NCBI RefSeq assembly: GCF_900156435.1
Contig: NZ_FTPQ01000001.1
Span: 186,001-250,000 of the forward strand
Length of the DNA stretch: 64,000 nucleotides
Direction of reading: 5' to 3'
Source of the DNA: Microbacterium sp. RU1D
GTDB taxonomy: Bacteria > Actinomycetota > Actinomycetes > Actinomycetales > Microbacteriaceae
Within the stretch, counting starts at the first letter, position 1. The number at the start of each line of letters is the position of its first letter. Positions 16,719 to 26,019 of this stretch are shown here, in pieces. A program made the translations under genes and the position numbers. The notes under the pieces are model-generated. The model was not told the origin of the DNA. It saw only the letters and a program-made list of their open reading frames with translations, and made no database searches.

Positions 16719-17507
16719 TCATCGGTGCGTGAACGACGGCGACCGCTTCTCGCGGAACGCCGCCATCCCCTCCTTCTGATCGGCGGTGTCGAAGAGCGCC
16801 GCGAACGCCTGGCGCTCGAAGCGCACGCCCTCGGCGAGGGTGGACTCCAGGGCCACGTCGAGCGCGGCCTTCGCGGCGTACAGCGCCGGCAACGGCTTCT
16901 CGGCGATCGTGCGCGCGACGCTCTCGGCCTCGTCGAGCAGCTCGGCGGCGGGCACGACGCGCGAGACCAGGCCGGCCCGCTCCGCCTCGGCGGCGTCGAT
17001 CATGCGTCCGGTCAGAACGAGCTCCGCGGCCTTGTAATAGCCGAGGGCGCGCACGAGCCGCTGCGTGCCGCCCATCCCGGGAATCACGCCCAGCTGCACC
17101 TCGGGCTGACCGAACTTCGCGCGATCGGATGCCAGGATCACGTCGCACATGAGGGCGAGTTCGCAGCCGCCGCCGAGCGCGTAGCCCGACACCGCGGCGA
17201 TCACGGGCGTGCGCACCGCGGCGAATCGCGCCCAGGCGCCGAAGTGGTCGGTCAGCATCATGTCGAGCCCCGACTTCTGCTCCATCTCTTTGATGTCGGC
17301 TCCGGCCGCGAATGCCTTCTCGCTGCCGGTCACGACGATCGCTCCGACGCCCTCGTCGGTGTCGAACGCCTCCGCCGCCGCGACCACGTCGCGCATGGTC
17401 TGCGTGTTCAGGGCGTTGAGCGCCTCGGGACGGTCGAGGGTGATCCACCCGACGCGGCCCCGCTGCTCGACGCGGATCGTTTCGTATTCGGCATCCTGAT
17501 CGGTCAT
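16719..17507 (-). CDS. Enoyl-CoA hydratase (crotonase family)
   Basis: 262-aa crotonase that hydrates 2-enoyl-CoA in beta-oxidation or amino-acid breakdown. The oxyanion-hole pattern AAGADIKEM, the first catalytic Glu in [13 protein letters not shown] and the second-Glu region [19 protein letters not shown] are all present, so it should be an active hydratase. The start at 17507 ([20 protein letters not shown]) is chosen because upstream sequence is shadow coding. It lies downstream of the acyl-CoA dehydrogenase gene on the same strand, with a 229-bp gap that contains an inverted repeat. Confidence 0.92.
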   Translation of the reverse strand: MTDQDAEYETIRVEQRGRVGWITLDRPEALNALNTQTMRDVVAAAEAFDTDEGVGAIVVTGSEKAFAAGADIKEMEQKSGLDMMLTDHFGAWARFAAVRTPVIAAVSGYALGGGCELALMCDVILASDRAKFGQPEVQLGVIPGMGGTQRLVRALGYYKAAELVLTGRMIDAAEAERAGLVSRVVPAAELLDEAESVARTIAEKPLPALYAAKAALDVALESTLAEGVRFERQAFAALFDTADQKEGMAAFREKRSPSFTHR

Positions 17508-17657
17508 GTCACTCCCGTCGTGTCGGCGCGGTCGGCCCCGCTTCTGGCATGCTCGCACGCTCCCCCGACATCCGCCGAGGGGGTTCCGCCGCTCCGCCGG
17601 ACGATCCCGTTGCCCCGGGATGCCGCGAGACGCCGAGAGGACCTCCGTTCGCCGACC

Positions 17658-17706
17658 TGACCCGTGTGTGCCGCGAACAGTTGGTTTTCTCGGCACGCGC
17701 GTGTCA
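17658..17706. repeat. Imperfect inverted repeat between acyl-CoA genes
   Basis: tgacccgtgtgtgccgcgaa (17658) pairs with ttctcggcacgcgcgtgtca ending at 17706, about 16 of 20 positions. It lies just downstream of the acyl-CoA dehydrogenase stop (17737) and could end its transcript. Confidence 0.5.
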
Positions 17707-17736
17707 TCTCGCGCCCCGGGACCGCAACGGGCGGAG

Positions 17737-18915
17737 TCACGCCGCCAGAACGTTTCGGCCGACGATGAGACGCATGATCTCGTTGGTGCCCTCGAGTATC
17801 TGGTGCACGCGCAGATCGCGGACGACCTTCTCGATGCCGTAGTCCTGGAGGTAGCCGTAGCCGCCGTGCAGCTGCAGCGCCTCGTTGGCGACGCGGAAGC
17901 CCACATCGGTGGCGAAACGCTTGGCCATCGCGCAGCGGGTAGCGGCGTCCGGCACTCTGGCATCCAGGGCCTGAGCGGCGTCGCGCACCAGCAGGCGCGC
18001 GGCGTCGAGCTCGGTCGCCATGTCGGCCACCGCGAAGATGACGGACTGCTTCTCGCTGAGGGCCTCGCCGAACGTGAAACGCTCGCGCACGTACGCGATC
18101 GCGCGATCCAGTGCCCAGCGCGCCCCGCCGATCGAGCACGTCGCGATGTTCAGCCGGCCGCCGTTGAGCGCGCTCATCGCGATCGAGAAACCGCGTCCCT
18201 CGCCGCCGAGCAGGTTCTCAGCCGGCAGCCGCACCTCGTCGAGGATGACCGGGCGCGTCGGCTGCGCGTTCCAACCCATCTTCTTCTCGTTCGGCCCGAA
18301 CGACAGCCCGGCGGCGTCGGCCGGCACGAGGAACGCGCTGATGCCGCGGGGTCCCGGCTCGCCCGTGCGCGCCATCACCACGTACACCGAGGCCTCACCC
18401 GCCCCGGAGATGAACTGCTTCACGCCCGTGAGCACGTATGTGTCGCCGTGGCGGATCGCCGAGGTGGTGATCGCGGCGGCGTCCGATCCCGCCCCCGGTT
18501 CGGTGAGGCAGTAGGCGCCGAGGTCGCCCATCGCCACCAACGAGGGCAGCCACCGCTCGCGCTGGGCCGTCGTGCCGTAGGTGTCGATCATCCACGCGAC
18601 CATGTTGTGGATCGTGATGTACGCGGTGACCGTGGGGTCGCCGTAGGCGAGCTCCTCGAAGATCGCCACCGCATCCGCGCGCGACAGCCCGGCGCCGCCC
18701 ACGTCGTCGTTGACGTAGACGCCGCCGAGACCCAGTTCGCCGGCGCGACGCAGGGCGTCGCGCGGGAAGTGCTTCTCGGCATCCCATTCGAGGGTGTGCG
18801 GCGCGAACTCGGTCGCGGCGAAATCGCGGACGGCGTCGAGGATCGCGGCGCGCTCGTCGGGTGAGAGGGCACCACCGGTCGCGGCGTCGAGGGCTGGGGC
18901 AGGGGTGGTGTCCAT
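17737..18915 (-). CDS. Acyl-CoA dehydrogenase
   Basis: 392-aa flavoenzyme of the short/branched-chain acyl-CoA dehydrogenase group that passes electrons to ETF. Family signatures: [19 protein letters not shown] (FAD/substrate loop), [20 protein letters not shown] and the catalytic-base region [17 protein letters not shown]. Length is normal. The start at 18915 has gaaggag 8 bases upstream. Isobutyryl-CoA dehydrogenase is a likely specificity, but short-chain types cannot be excluded. The nearby etfBA and crotonase genes give a coherent oxidation module. Confidence 0.92.
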   Translation of the reverse strand: MDTTPAPALDAATGGALSPDERAAILDAVRDFAATEFAPHTLEWDAEKHFPRDALRRAGELGLGGVYVNDDVGGAGLSRADAVAIFEELAYGDPTVTAYITIHNMVAWMIDTYGTTAQRERWLPSLVAMGDLGAYCLTEPGAGSDAAAITTSAIRHGDTYVLTGVKQFISGAGEASVYVVMARTGEPGPRGISAFLVPADAAGLSFGPNEKKMGWNAQPTRPVILDEVRLPAENLLGGEGRGFSIAMSALNGGRLNIATCSIGGARWALDRAIAYVRERFTFGEALSEKQSVIFAVADMATELDAARLLVRDAAQALDARVPDAATRCAMAKRFATDVGFRVANEALQLHGGYGYLQDYGIEKVVRDLRVHQILEGTNEIMRLIVGRNVLAA

Positions 18916-18996
18916 GCGGCTCTCCTTCGAGGATGCGACGGCGTCGTCGCTCCCGCCAGATTACCTGGACGTCCTAGTAATTGGTAGAGGGACCGA

Positions 18997-19716
18997 TTAC
19001 CCGGCGGTCACCCCGAACAGCGCTCCCACGGCGTAGGTCGCGGCGAGTGCGAGCGCGCCGCCGATCACGGTGCGCAGGATCGCCCGCCCGCGCCGCGCCC
19101 CACCGATCCACGCCGCGAGGTAACCCGTGATCGCCAGCGCCACCAGCACCGCCACGAAGGTGAGCGCCACCCGCACCTCGACGGGTGCGAGCAGGATCGT
19201 CGCGAGCGGCAGCAGGGCGCCGATGGTGAACGCCACCGCCGAGGCGAACGCCGCCGCCCACGGGCTCACCACGTCGTCGGCGTCGATGTTGAGCTCGACC
19301 GCGAGATGGGCTTTGAGGGCGTCGGATGCCGTGAGCTCGGTCGCCACGCGCGTCGCCGTGTCTCGCGACAGACCCTGCGCCTCGTACATGCCCACCAGCT
19401 CGGTGAGCTCGGCGTCGGGGTCTTCGGCGAGCTCGCGCTTCTCCTTCTGGATGAGCGCGTGCTCGCTGTCGCGCTGGCTCGACACCGAGACGTACTCGCC
19501 CAGAGCCATCGAGATCGCACCGCCGACGAGCGCCGCGAGACCGGCGATCAGCACGGGACCGGTTTGGCTCGTGGCGCCCGCGACGCCGACCACGACAGCC
19601 GCCGTCGAGACGATGCCGTCGTTCGCGCCGAGGACGCCGGCGCGCAGCCAGTTCAGGCGCTGCGAGAGTCCCTGGCGGTGCGGTTCGTCGGTGTGCGCGC
19701 CGTTCGCGGTGGTCAT
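18997..19716 (-). CDS. VIT1/CCC1-family iron/manganese transporter
   Basis: 239-aa membrane protein of the vacuolar-iron-transporter family. LRAGVLGANDGIVSTAAVVV is the hallmark first helix, SMALGEYVSVSSQRDSE the second helix and metal-binding region, followed by a cytoplasmic helical arm (Glu/Asp-rich, about 90-150) and three C-terminal helices. It probably exports Fe2+ or Mn2+. The start at 19716 has TACCCT 6 bases upstream and no ribosome-binding site, fitting a leaderless message; the longer frame to 19899 is rejected. Divergent from the nucleotidase gene. Confidence 0.92.
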   Translation of the reverse strand: MTTANGAHTDEPHRQGLSQRLNWLRAGVLGANDGIVSTAAVVVGVAGATSQTGPVLIAGLAALVGGAISMALGEYVSVSSQRDSEHALIQKEKRELAEDPDAELTELVGMYEAQGLSRDTATRVATELTASDALKAHLAVELNIDADDVVSPWAAAFASAVAFTIGALLPLATILLAPVEVRVALTFVAVLVALAITGYLAAWIGGARRGRAILRTVIGGALALAATYAVGALFGVTAG

Positions 19717-19913
19717 GGCGTCAGGGTAATCCCGCTCGCTCCCGCCTCGGGTGTCGTGCGCGCCGCGACCGCCGGCCCCTCGGGCGGGACGTTCCCCCCT
19801 GTTCACCCGCGAGTCACCGCCGCGCGACATGATCGCGGCGGCGCCGCCCCCGCGGCGACCTCGTGCGCCGCCCGCGACGCACGAGTCCCCCCACTGCATC
19901 CGAGGACACAGCC

Positions 19914-22900
19914 ATGCCTTCGCCTCTTCTCCGCCGTGCGGTCGCGTTCAGCGCGACCACCGCGACGGTCTGCGCTCTCGCACTGTCGAGTGCCACCGCG
20001 GCATCCGCCGCTCTCGTCGCCGATCCCGTGCGCGACGTCGCCGCCGACAGCCCGGTGGCCCTGCGCCCGCTCGGCACCTACGAGACCGGGGTGTTCGACC
20101 AGTCGGCCGCCGAGATCGTGCACGCGTACAAGAACCGCCTGTTCGTCGTGAACGCACAGGCCGGCGCCGTCGACGTGCTCGACAACAGCAACCCCGTCGC
20201 TCCCGCCAAGCTGTACGCCATCGCCGGCACGGGCGTCGCCAATTCGCTCGCCGTGCGCGCCGACGGCCTCGGCGTGATCGCGCTCGAGAGCACCGACAAG
20301 ACCGCGCCCGGTCGCCTGGTGTTCTTCGACGCGGATGCCGCAGAGCCCACGGTCCTCGGAGAGGTCGCCGTCGGCGCCCTGCCCGACATGGTCGCGATCA
20401 GCGACGATGGCGCGTTCGCCGTCGTTGCGAACGAGGGCGAACCGGCCGACGACTTCACGACCGACCCCGAGGGAACGGTCGGCGTCGTCGCGCTGCCGAG
20501 CACGAAGACGGCCCCGACGCAGGATGCCGTGCGCACCGCGGGCTTCGGAGCCTTCGAGCAGGGCAGGTCGAAGACCCTCGACCCCGACGTGCGCGTCTTC
20601 GGCCCCGACGTCGCCGCCCCCGACCAGGGGTCCACGCCCCTCGCCGCGAACCGCGTCAGCCGCAACCTCGAGCCCGAGTACGTCGCGATCGCCGGCTCCA
20701 CCGCCTACGTCGCCCTGCAGGAGGCCAACGCGGTCGCCACCGTGGATCTCGCGTCGGCGGAGGTGACCGGCATCCGCTCCCTCGGGTTCAAGGACTACGG
20801 CGTCGAGACGCTCGACGCGAGCGACCGCGATCCGGAGGACGCCCCCACCTACAGCCAGAAGAGCTACTCCGGCCTGTTCGGCATGTACATGCCCGACGGC
20901 ATCCAGGCCTACCAGGCGGGCGGGGAGACCTACCTCGTGACCGCCAACGAGGGCGACGGCCGCGAGTGGGGCGATTACAACGACACCGCTCGCGTGAAGG
21001 ACCTCGGTGACGACGGCCTCGCACCGGTCTGCGACGACAGCCCCCTGGCCGGCTCGCTCGGTGACGCCGACCTCGGCCGCCTGAACATCGCGACCGACAT
21101 GGGCCTGAACGCCGACGGCACCTGCTACTCCGAGCTCTACACCTTCGGCGGACGCGGCTTCTCGGTGTGGAACACCGCGGGCGAGCAGGTCTTCGACTCG
21201 GGCTCCGACTTCGAGCACATCACGCACCACGCCAACCCCGACTTCTTCAACTCCAATCACTCGGAGTCGAACCTCGAGGGACGCAGCGACGACAAGGGCC
21301 CCGAGCCCGAGAATCTCGCGATCGGCGAGGTCGACGGGCGCACCTACGCTTTCATCGGCCTCGAGCGCGTCGGCGGCGTGATGACGTACGACATCACCGA
21401 CCCGGCGAACGCGACCTACGCCGGGTACGTCAACAACCGCGACTTCTCGATCTCGGTGGAAGACCAGCTGACCGGCGATCAGGCCGCCGACCGCGAGCTG
21501 CTGGCGACGGCCGGCGACCTCGGTCCCGAGGGCGTGGAGTTCATCTCCGCGGCGGACTCGCCCACCGGCCGCCCGCTGGTCGCCGTCGGCAACGAGGTCT
21601 CGGGAACCACCACCGTGTTCGCGGTGGAGAACCCGAACGTGAAGAACATCGACATCCTCACGATCAACGACTTCCACGGCCGCCTCGAAGCGGGCACGCA
21701 GGGCGAGGCCGGCGCGGCCGTGCTCGCCGGGGCCGTGAAGGCGAAAGAAGCGCACAACCCGAACACCCTGTTCGTCTCGGCCGGCGACAACATCGGCGCC
21801 TCCACCTTCACCTCGCTCATCCAGAACGACTCCCCGACGATCGACACACTGAAGGCCACCGGTCTCGACGTGTCGGCGGTCGGCAACCACGAGTTCGACC
21901 GCGGCTTCGCCGATCTCACGGAACGCGTGCTCGGCGAGTACGGCGGGGGCGAGTTCGGCCTGGGCGCGAACGTCTACAAGAAGGGCACGAAAGAGCCCGC
22001 TCTGCAGGAGTACGCGGTCAAGGATGTCGACGGTGTGCGCGTCGCCTTCATCGGCACCGTCACCCCCGACACCGCGACCATGGTCGACCCGGCGGGTATC
22101 GCCGGTCTCGACTTCGGCGACCAGCTCGAAGCCGCGAACCGCGTGGCCGACGAGATCACCGCGGGCGACCTCGCCGACGTCATCGTGCTGCTCACGCACT
22201 CGGGCGCGGCGACGTCGAACGACTGCGCGGCCATCGCGGCCGACCAGGCCGGCTTCGGTGCCCTCGCGGTCAACGCCTCGCCCGAGATCGACGCGATCGT
22301 CTCGGCGCACACGCACCAGACGTACGCGTGCGACCTGCCCGTGGCCGGCACCGACCGCACCCGCCCCGTGATCCAGGCGTCGGAGTACGGCAAGGCCATG
22401 GGTCAGCTGTCGCTCGCGTGGGACACGCGCACCGACTCGTTGGCATCCGTCTCGGGCACCACCTTCCCGCTCACGGGGGCGTTCGCACCGGATGCCGACA
22501 TCGCGGCCAAGGTGGCCGAGTACGTCGCACAGTCCGACGTCATCGGTGCCGAGCCCATCGGCAGGATCAGCGGTGACATCCTGCGGGGCGGCTCGCCCTC
22601 GGGCGCCGACCGCGGCGTCGAGTCGTCGATGGGCAACTGGGTCGCCGACGTGTACCTCTGGGCGACCTCGGAGAACCCCGCCTACGCCGGCACGACCGCG
22701 CAGATCGCCCTGATGAACCCGGGCGGCCTTCGCGCCGACCTGTTGAAGGGCGACGACGGCGTGGTCACCTACAAGGAGGCGGCGCTCGTGCAGTCCTTCG
22801 CCAACACCCTCGTGACGGTGAAGCTGACGGGTGCGCAGATCCGCGGCATTTTGAACGAGCAGTGGAAGGCGACCGGCGATCGGCCGAAGCTGCACCTGGG

Positions 22901-23402
22901 CGTGTCCGACGGCTTCACGTACGACTACACGCAGGATGCGACGAACCCGCGCGTCGGTTCGGTCGTCTCGATGGCCTACCAGGGCCGCGCGATCGCCGAA
23001 ACCGACACCTTCACGGTGGTGACGAACTCGTTCCTGGGCAACGGGGGCGACGGCTTCGCGACCTTCGCGGCCGGCACCGATCGCACGGACACCGGACAGA
23101 TCGACCTCGACGCGACGCTCGCGTACTTCCGGGCGACCGGCGTGGTCGACCCCGCGCCGCTCGGTCGCGCCGTGCTCACGACGGATGCCGAGCCGGCGCC
23201 GGGCGAGCCGAGCACGGAGCCGACGCCGGCCCCCGCTCCGGGTCAGCCCGGGGAGCAGCCCGGCCGACCCTCGGGCGAGCGTCCCGGCGGCGGGCTCGCG
23301 AACACCGGCGCTGAGGCACCGTGGGGCCTCGCCCTCGCGGGCGGATTCCTCGTCGTCGCGGGCGGCCTCGCCTTCGCCCTGCGCAAGCGCCGCGCCGTCT
23401 GA
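19914..23402 (+). CDS. Cell-wall-anchored choice-of-anchor-I / 5'-nucleotidase fusion (1162 aa)
   Basis: Large surface enzyme. A signal peptide (about 1-33, LALSSATAASA) is followed by a choice-of-anchor-I beta-propeller region (about 45-575), then a metallophosphoesterase domain (ILTINDFHGRLEAGT; SAGDNIGA; VGNHEFDRGF; LLTHSG; SAHTHQTY, about 578-840) and a 5'-nucleotidase C-terminal domain (MNPGGLRADL; LTGAQIRGILNEQW, about 870-1070). After a Pro/Gly/Glu linker comes the sorting signal LANTG (from residue 1128), a hydrophobic helix and RKRR. LANTG suggests a LAXTG-type (class E) sortase, none of which is seen here. Likely role: nucleotide or phosphoester scavenging at the surface. A terminator hairpin follows. 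Confidence 0.9.
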   Translation: MPSPLLRRAVAFSATTATVCALALSSATAASAALVADPVRDVAADSPVALRPLGTYETGVFDQSAAEIVHAYKNRLFVVNAQAGAVDVLDNSNPVAPAKLYAIAGTGVANSLAVRADGLGVIALESTDKTAPGRLVFFDADAAEPTVLGEVAVGALPDMVAISDDGAFAVVANEGEPADDFTTDPEGTVGVVALPSTKTAPTQDAVRTAGFGAFEQGRSKTLDPDVRVFGPDVAAPDQGSTPLAANRVSRNLEPEYVAIAGSTAYVALQEANAVATVDLASAEVTGIRSLGFKDYGVETLDASDRDPEDAPTYSQKSYSGLFGMYMPDGIQAYQAGGETYLVTANEGDGREWGDYNDTARVKDLGDDGLAPVCDDSPLAGSLGDADLGRLNIATDMGLNADGTCYSELYTFGGRGFSVWNTAGEQVFDSGSDFEHITHHANPDFFNSNHSESNLEGRSDDKGPEPENLAIGEVDGRTYAFIGLERVGGVMTYDITDPANATYAGYVNNRDFSISVEDQLTGDQAADRELLATAGDLGPEGVEFISAADSPTGRPLVAVGNEVSGTTTVFAVENPNVKNIDILTINDFHGRLEAGTQGEAGAAVLAGAVKAKEAHNPNTLFVSAGDNIGASTFTSLIQNDSPTIDTLKATGLDVSAVGNHEFDRGFADLTERVLGEYGGGEFGLGANVYKKGTKEPALQEYAVKDVDGVRVAFIGTVTPDTATMVDPAGIAGLDFGDQLEAANRVADEITAGDLADVIVLLTHSGAATSNDCAAIAADQAGFGALAVNASPEIDAIVSAHTHQTYACDLPVAGTDRTRPVIQASEYGKAMGQLSLAWDTRTDSLASVSGTTFPLTGAFAPDADIAAKVAEYVAQSDVIGAEPIGRISGDILRGGSPSGADRGVESSMGNWVADVYLWATSENPAYAGTTAQIALMNPGGLRADLLKGDDGVVTYKEAALVQSFANTLVTVKLTGAQIRGILNEQWKATGDRPKLHLGVSDGFTYDYTQDATNPRVGSVVSMAYQGRAIAETDTFTVVTNSFLGNGGDGFATFAAGTDRTDTGQIDLDATLAYFRATGVVDPAPLGRAVLTTDAEPAPGEPSTEPTPAPAPGQPGEQPGRPSGERPGGGLANTGAEAPWGLALAGGFLVVAGGLAFALRKRRAV

Positions 23403-23412
23403 CGGCCGACAC

Positions 23413-23450
23413 CGGAACGGCCCTCACCCTCGCGGGTGGGGGCCGTTCCC
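23413..23450 (+). terminator. Terminator of the nucleotidase gene
   Basis: ggaacggccctcaccc and gggtgggggccgttcc form a long GC-rich stem 10 bases after the stop at 23402, with a short cgc loop. Confidence 0.8.
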
Positions 23451-23458
23451 GTTCACGC

Positions 23459-23513
23459 GAGGGGTCAGAAACTGTCGCCTAGGAGCGCGCCAGGCGACAC
23501 TTTCCGACCCCTC
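23459..23513. repeat. Long inverted repeat, family 1 copy a
   Basis: Two 22-base arms (23459-23480 and 23492-23513) with only two mismatches enclose an 11-base centre. The left arm begins gaggggtcagaaactgtcgc. The same family recurs at 24761-24828, 36019-36082 and 45427-45488. It lies between the 3' ends of two convergent genes. Confidence 0.85.
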
Positions 23514-23527
23514 ACGCCGATGGCGCC

Positions 23528-24244
23528 TCAGGCGCGAAGAACCTGGACGTGGACACCGGATGCCGAGGGCTCGACGCGCCAGACCTGTCCGCTCCCCCGC
23601 ACGGCCGGGGCCGCCCGCTCCGAGACCACCAGGGCCGTGTGCTCGTCGATCGCGACCCCATCGGTGACGAGCCCCGCATCGACCGCGGCGACCAGGCGCG
23701 AGAGCGTCCCCCACTGGGCGGCGTGGACATCGACGGCGAAGCCGAGGAGTCCGAGGCCCGGGCGCACCTCGAGCTCGCCGAGCTCTTCACCCGCGTCCTC
23801 GGAGCAGACCTCGACGCCGCCGCGCTGCCAGCCCCCGACGAGCGCACGCTCGGCCGCGATCGCCGCTCCCGCCGAGAAGCCGGCGTACGGCATCCCCCGG
23901 GCCACCCGTTCGCGCAGCGCCTCGCGGACCGCACCGAACGCATCGTGGTACGCCGGGGTCAGGCCGCCGCCGACGAACACACCGTCGGCCTCGATCGCGG
24001 CATCCGTGAAACTCTCGCCCTCGACGATGGCGTGCACGCGGATCTCATCGGATGCCGCTCCGGCGGCCTCGAGAACGCCGCGGAAGAGGGCGACCGAGGT
24101 GCTGTCGTCGGCCTCGAGCACGAGGAGGACGGCGATCACCGGCGCGCGATCGCCGGCGCGCGTCCGCGCTTCGGCCACGAAGGATGTCAGCAGGGCGCCG
24201 CACCGCGCCGTGTCGCGGCCTCCGCCGAGAAGATGAACGCTCAT
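23528..24244 (-). CDS. Peptidase S51 / cyanophycinase-like serine hydrolase
   Basis: 238-aa protein with the class-I-glutaminase-like fold of peptidase E and cyanophycinase. MSVHLLGGGRD opens the fold, VFVGGGLTPAYHD is the region before the nucleophile, and the nucleophile Ser sits in YAGFSAGAAIAAERAL, matching the G-x-S-A-G elbow. EVRPGLGLL-type sequence and an N-terminal His-rich strand follow. The substrate (Asp-X dipeptide or beta-aspartyl polymer) cannot be told. It is divergent from the next small membrane-protein gene, with 38 bp between the starts. Confidence 0.8.
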   Translation of the reverse strand: MSVHLLGGGRDTARCGALLTSFVAEARTRAGDRAPVIAVLLVLEADDSTSVALFRGVLEAAGAASDEIRVHAIVEGESFTDAAIEADGVFVGGGLTPAYHDAFGAVREALRERVARGMPYAGFSAGAAIAAERALVGGWQRGGVEVCSEDAGEELGELEVRPGLGLLGFAVDVHAAQWGTLSRLVAAVDAGLVTDGVAIDEHTALVVSERAAPAVRGSGQVWRVEPSASGVHVQVLRA

Positions 24245-24282
24245 CGGCTCAGTATCGCGGGTCCGCAGCTAGCCTGAGCGCC

Positions 24283-24696
24283 ATGGCCTCCTCCCCCCGC
24301 ACCCGTCGCGCGCCCGCCCGCGGCGGATCGCCCGGACCGACGTTCTGGGTGCTCGCTGCCGCCGGCGTGATCGCGATGTCGGCCGCCTGGGTGTGGTTCG
24401 GCATGGCGTTCGAGGAGGAGATGAGCGATCAGCCCAAAGCCGTCTCGGCCGGCACGACCATGGCCGGCTTCGGGGCGAGCGTCGGCATCTTCCCGCTCGT
24501 GCTGGCGCACATCATCGGTGTGGTCCTCCTGGGGCTGACGGCGTTCCCGGGGAGTCGGCGCTCCGGTCGCGTCTGGTTCTGGGCTCTGGCGAGCGTCGCG
24601 GTGACGTCGGTCACCGGCCTGCTCGTGGCGGAGGGGCTTTTCGGCGGCAGGCTTTTCCTCATGGGCGTCGACGGCGACTCGGGCTACGTGCCCTGA
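24283..24696 (+). CDS. Small membrane protein, three helices (137 aa)
   Basis: Starts MASSPRTRRAPARGGSPGPT and has three hydrophobic helices (TFWVLAAAGVIAMSAAWVWF; SVGIFPLVLAHIIGVVLLGL; VWFWALASVAVTSVTGLLVA). TAGCCT at 24270-24275 lies 7 bases before the ATG with no ribosome-binding site, so a leaderless transcript starting at the ATG is likely; the longer frame to 24052 is antisense to the peptidase gene. Family not recognised. Confidence 0.7.
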   Translation: MASSPRTRRAPARGGSPGPTFWVLAAAGVIAMSAAWVWFGMAFEEEMSDQPKAVSAGTTMAGFGASVGIFPLVLAHIIGVVLLGLTAFPGSRRSGRVWFWALASVAVTSVTGLLVAEGLFGGRLFLMGVDGDSGYVP

Positions 24697-24760
24697 CCGC
24701 GGCCCGGCGCGGGCGCGCCCACGGCCCCTCAGCCGCGCGCACGCCCGCGCCGGGGCGGGA

Positions 24761-24828
24761 CTCGCGTGAGGGGTCGCTTTCCGTCGCCGACAGGGCGGCT
24801 GGGCGACAGTTCCTGACCCCCACGCGAG
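24761..24828. repeat. Long inverted repeat, family 1 copy b
   Basis: ctcgcgtgaggggtc at 24761 pairs with gacccccacgcgag ending at 24828, with a second pairing block of gtcgcc (left) and gggcgac (right). It is more degenerate than the copy at 23459. It lies between two convergent 3' ends and is a candidate bidirectional terminator. Confidence 0.7.
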
Positions 24829-24840
24829 AAGGGGGCGGGG

Positions 24841-26019
24841 TCAGTACCGCCGCAGCAGCGCGGCGAGCGCCTGGCCGCCGCCGATGCACATCGTCACGAC
24901 GGCGTACTCGAGGTCGTGGCGCTGCAGGTCGAGGGCCGCGCGCACGGTGAGGATCGCCCCGGTCGCGCCGACCGGGTGACCCAGCGCGATCGCGCCGCCG
25001 TACGGGTTGACCTTCTCGGGGTCGAGACCCGCGTCTCGGATCACCGCGACGGCCTGGGCCGCGAACGCCTCGTTCAGTTCGATCACGTCGACGTCGGCAG
25101 GGGTCAGCCCCGTCCGCTCCCACAGCCGCTGCAGCGCGATCACGGGCGCGTAGCCCATGATCTCGGGGTCGACGCCGGCCGTGGTCACGGCCTCCAGCGT
25201 CGCGAGTCCCATCAGCCCGCGATCGCGCACGTCGGCTTCGCGCATCAGCACCGTCGCCGCCGCACCGTCGTTGATGCCCGAGGAGTTGCCGGCGGTGACC
25301 GAGCCGTCCTTCTCGAACGCCGGGCGCAGACCCGCGAGGGCCTCCATCGTGGTACCGGGTCGCGGGTGCTCGTCGATCGACACCTCGACCGGCTTCCGAC
25401 CACCCGTCGTCACGGGCACGATCTCCTCCGCGAACGCCACGCGAGCGGCATCCGTCGCCGCCCGACGCTGACTCTCGACGGCGAAGGCGTCCTGCTCCTC
25501 GCGCGAGACGGAGTACCGGGATGCCACGACCTCGGCCGTCGTGCCCATGTGCCGGCCGCTGAACGGGTCGGTGAGGATCGCGAGCGTGCCGTCGAGGAGC
25601 GTACGGTCGCCGAGCCGGCTGTTGCCGCGGGCGCCGTAGTCGAGGAAGGGCGTGCGCGACATGCTCTCATCTCCCCCGGCGACCGCGACGTCGATGCCGC
25701 CCCAGCGCAGTTCCTGCGCCGCCGACCAGATCGCCTGCAGGCCCGAGCCGCACAGGCGGTTGACCGTGAAGGCGGGTACGCGCGTGGGCAGCCCCGCAGC
25801 GAGCGCGACCCGGCGGGCGTTGTACGCGTCGGGGCCGTTCTGAGCGATGCAGCCCATGACCACCTCGTCGACGGCGTCCTTCTCGACCCCGGCCCGAGTC
25901 AGCGCCTCGGTCACGGCGACGGCGCCGAGCTCGTAGGCGTCGACGCTCGAGAGCGCGCCGCCGAACGAACCGATGGGCGTGCGGGCGCCCGAGACGATGA
26001 CGATCCGCGGCTCGGACAT
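24841..26019 (-). CDS. Acetyl-CoA C-acyltransferase (thiolase)
   Basis: 392-aa thiolase. The active-site Cys90 is in [11 protein letters not shown], the second set in GHPVGATG (His348) and the proton-transfer Cys378 in [17 protein letters not shown] is also present. Normal length for type II acetoacetyl-CoA/3-ketoacyl-CoA thiolases. The start overlaps the prpC stop (ATGA), so it is the last gene of the methylcitrate operon. A thiolase here could make or cleave 3-ketovaleryl-CoA or acetoacetyl-CoA and so link propionyl-CoA to acetyl-CoA pools; that link is inference. Confidence 0.92.
   Translation of the reverse strand: MSEPRIVIVSGARTPIGSFGGALSSVDAYELGAVAVTEALTRAGVEKDAVDEVVMGCIAQNGPDAYNARRVALAAGLPTRVPAFTVNRLCGSGLQAIWSAAQELRWGGIDVAVAGGDESMSRTPFLDYGARGNSRLGDRTLLDGTLAILTDPFSGRHMGTTAEVVASRYSVSREEQDAFAVESQRRAATDAARVAFAEEIVPVTTGGRKPVEVSIDEHPRPGTTMEALAGLRPAFEKDGSVTAGNSSGINDGAAATVLMREADVRDRGLMGLATLEAVTTAGVDPEIMGYAPVIALQRLWERTGLTPADVDVIELNEAFAAQAVAVIRDAGLDPEKVNPYGGAIALGHPVGATGAILTVRAALDLQRHDLEYAVVTMCIGGGQALAALLRRY

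Noticed and set aside
19803..22895. 1030-aa minus-strand ORF
   Set aside because: It is the antisense shadow of the nucleotidase gene, whose domains are clear on the plus strand.
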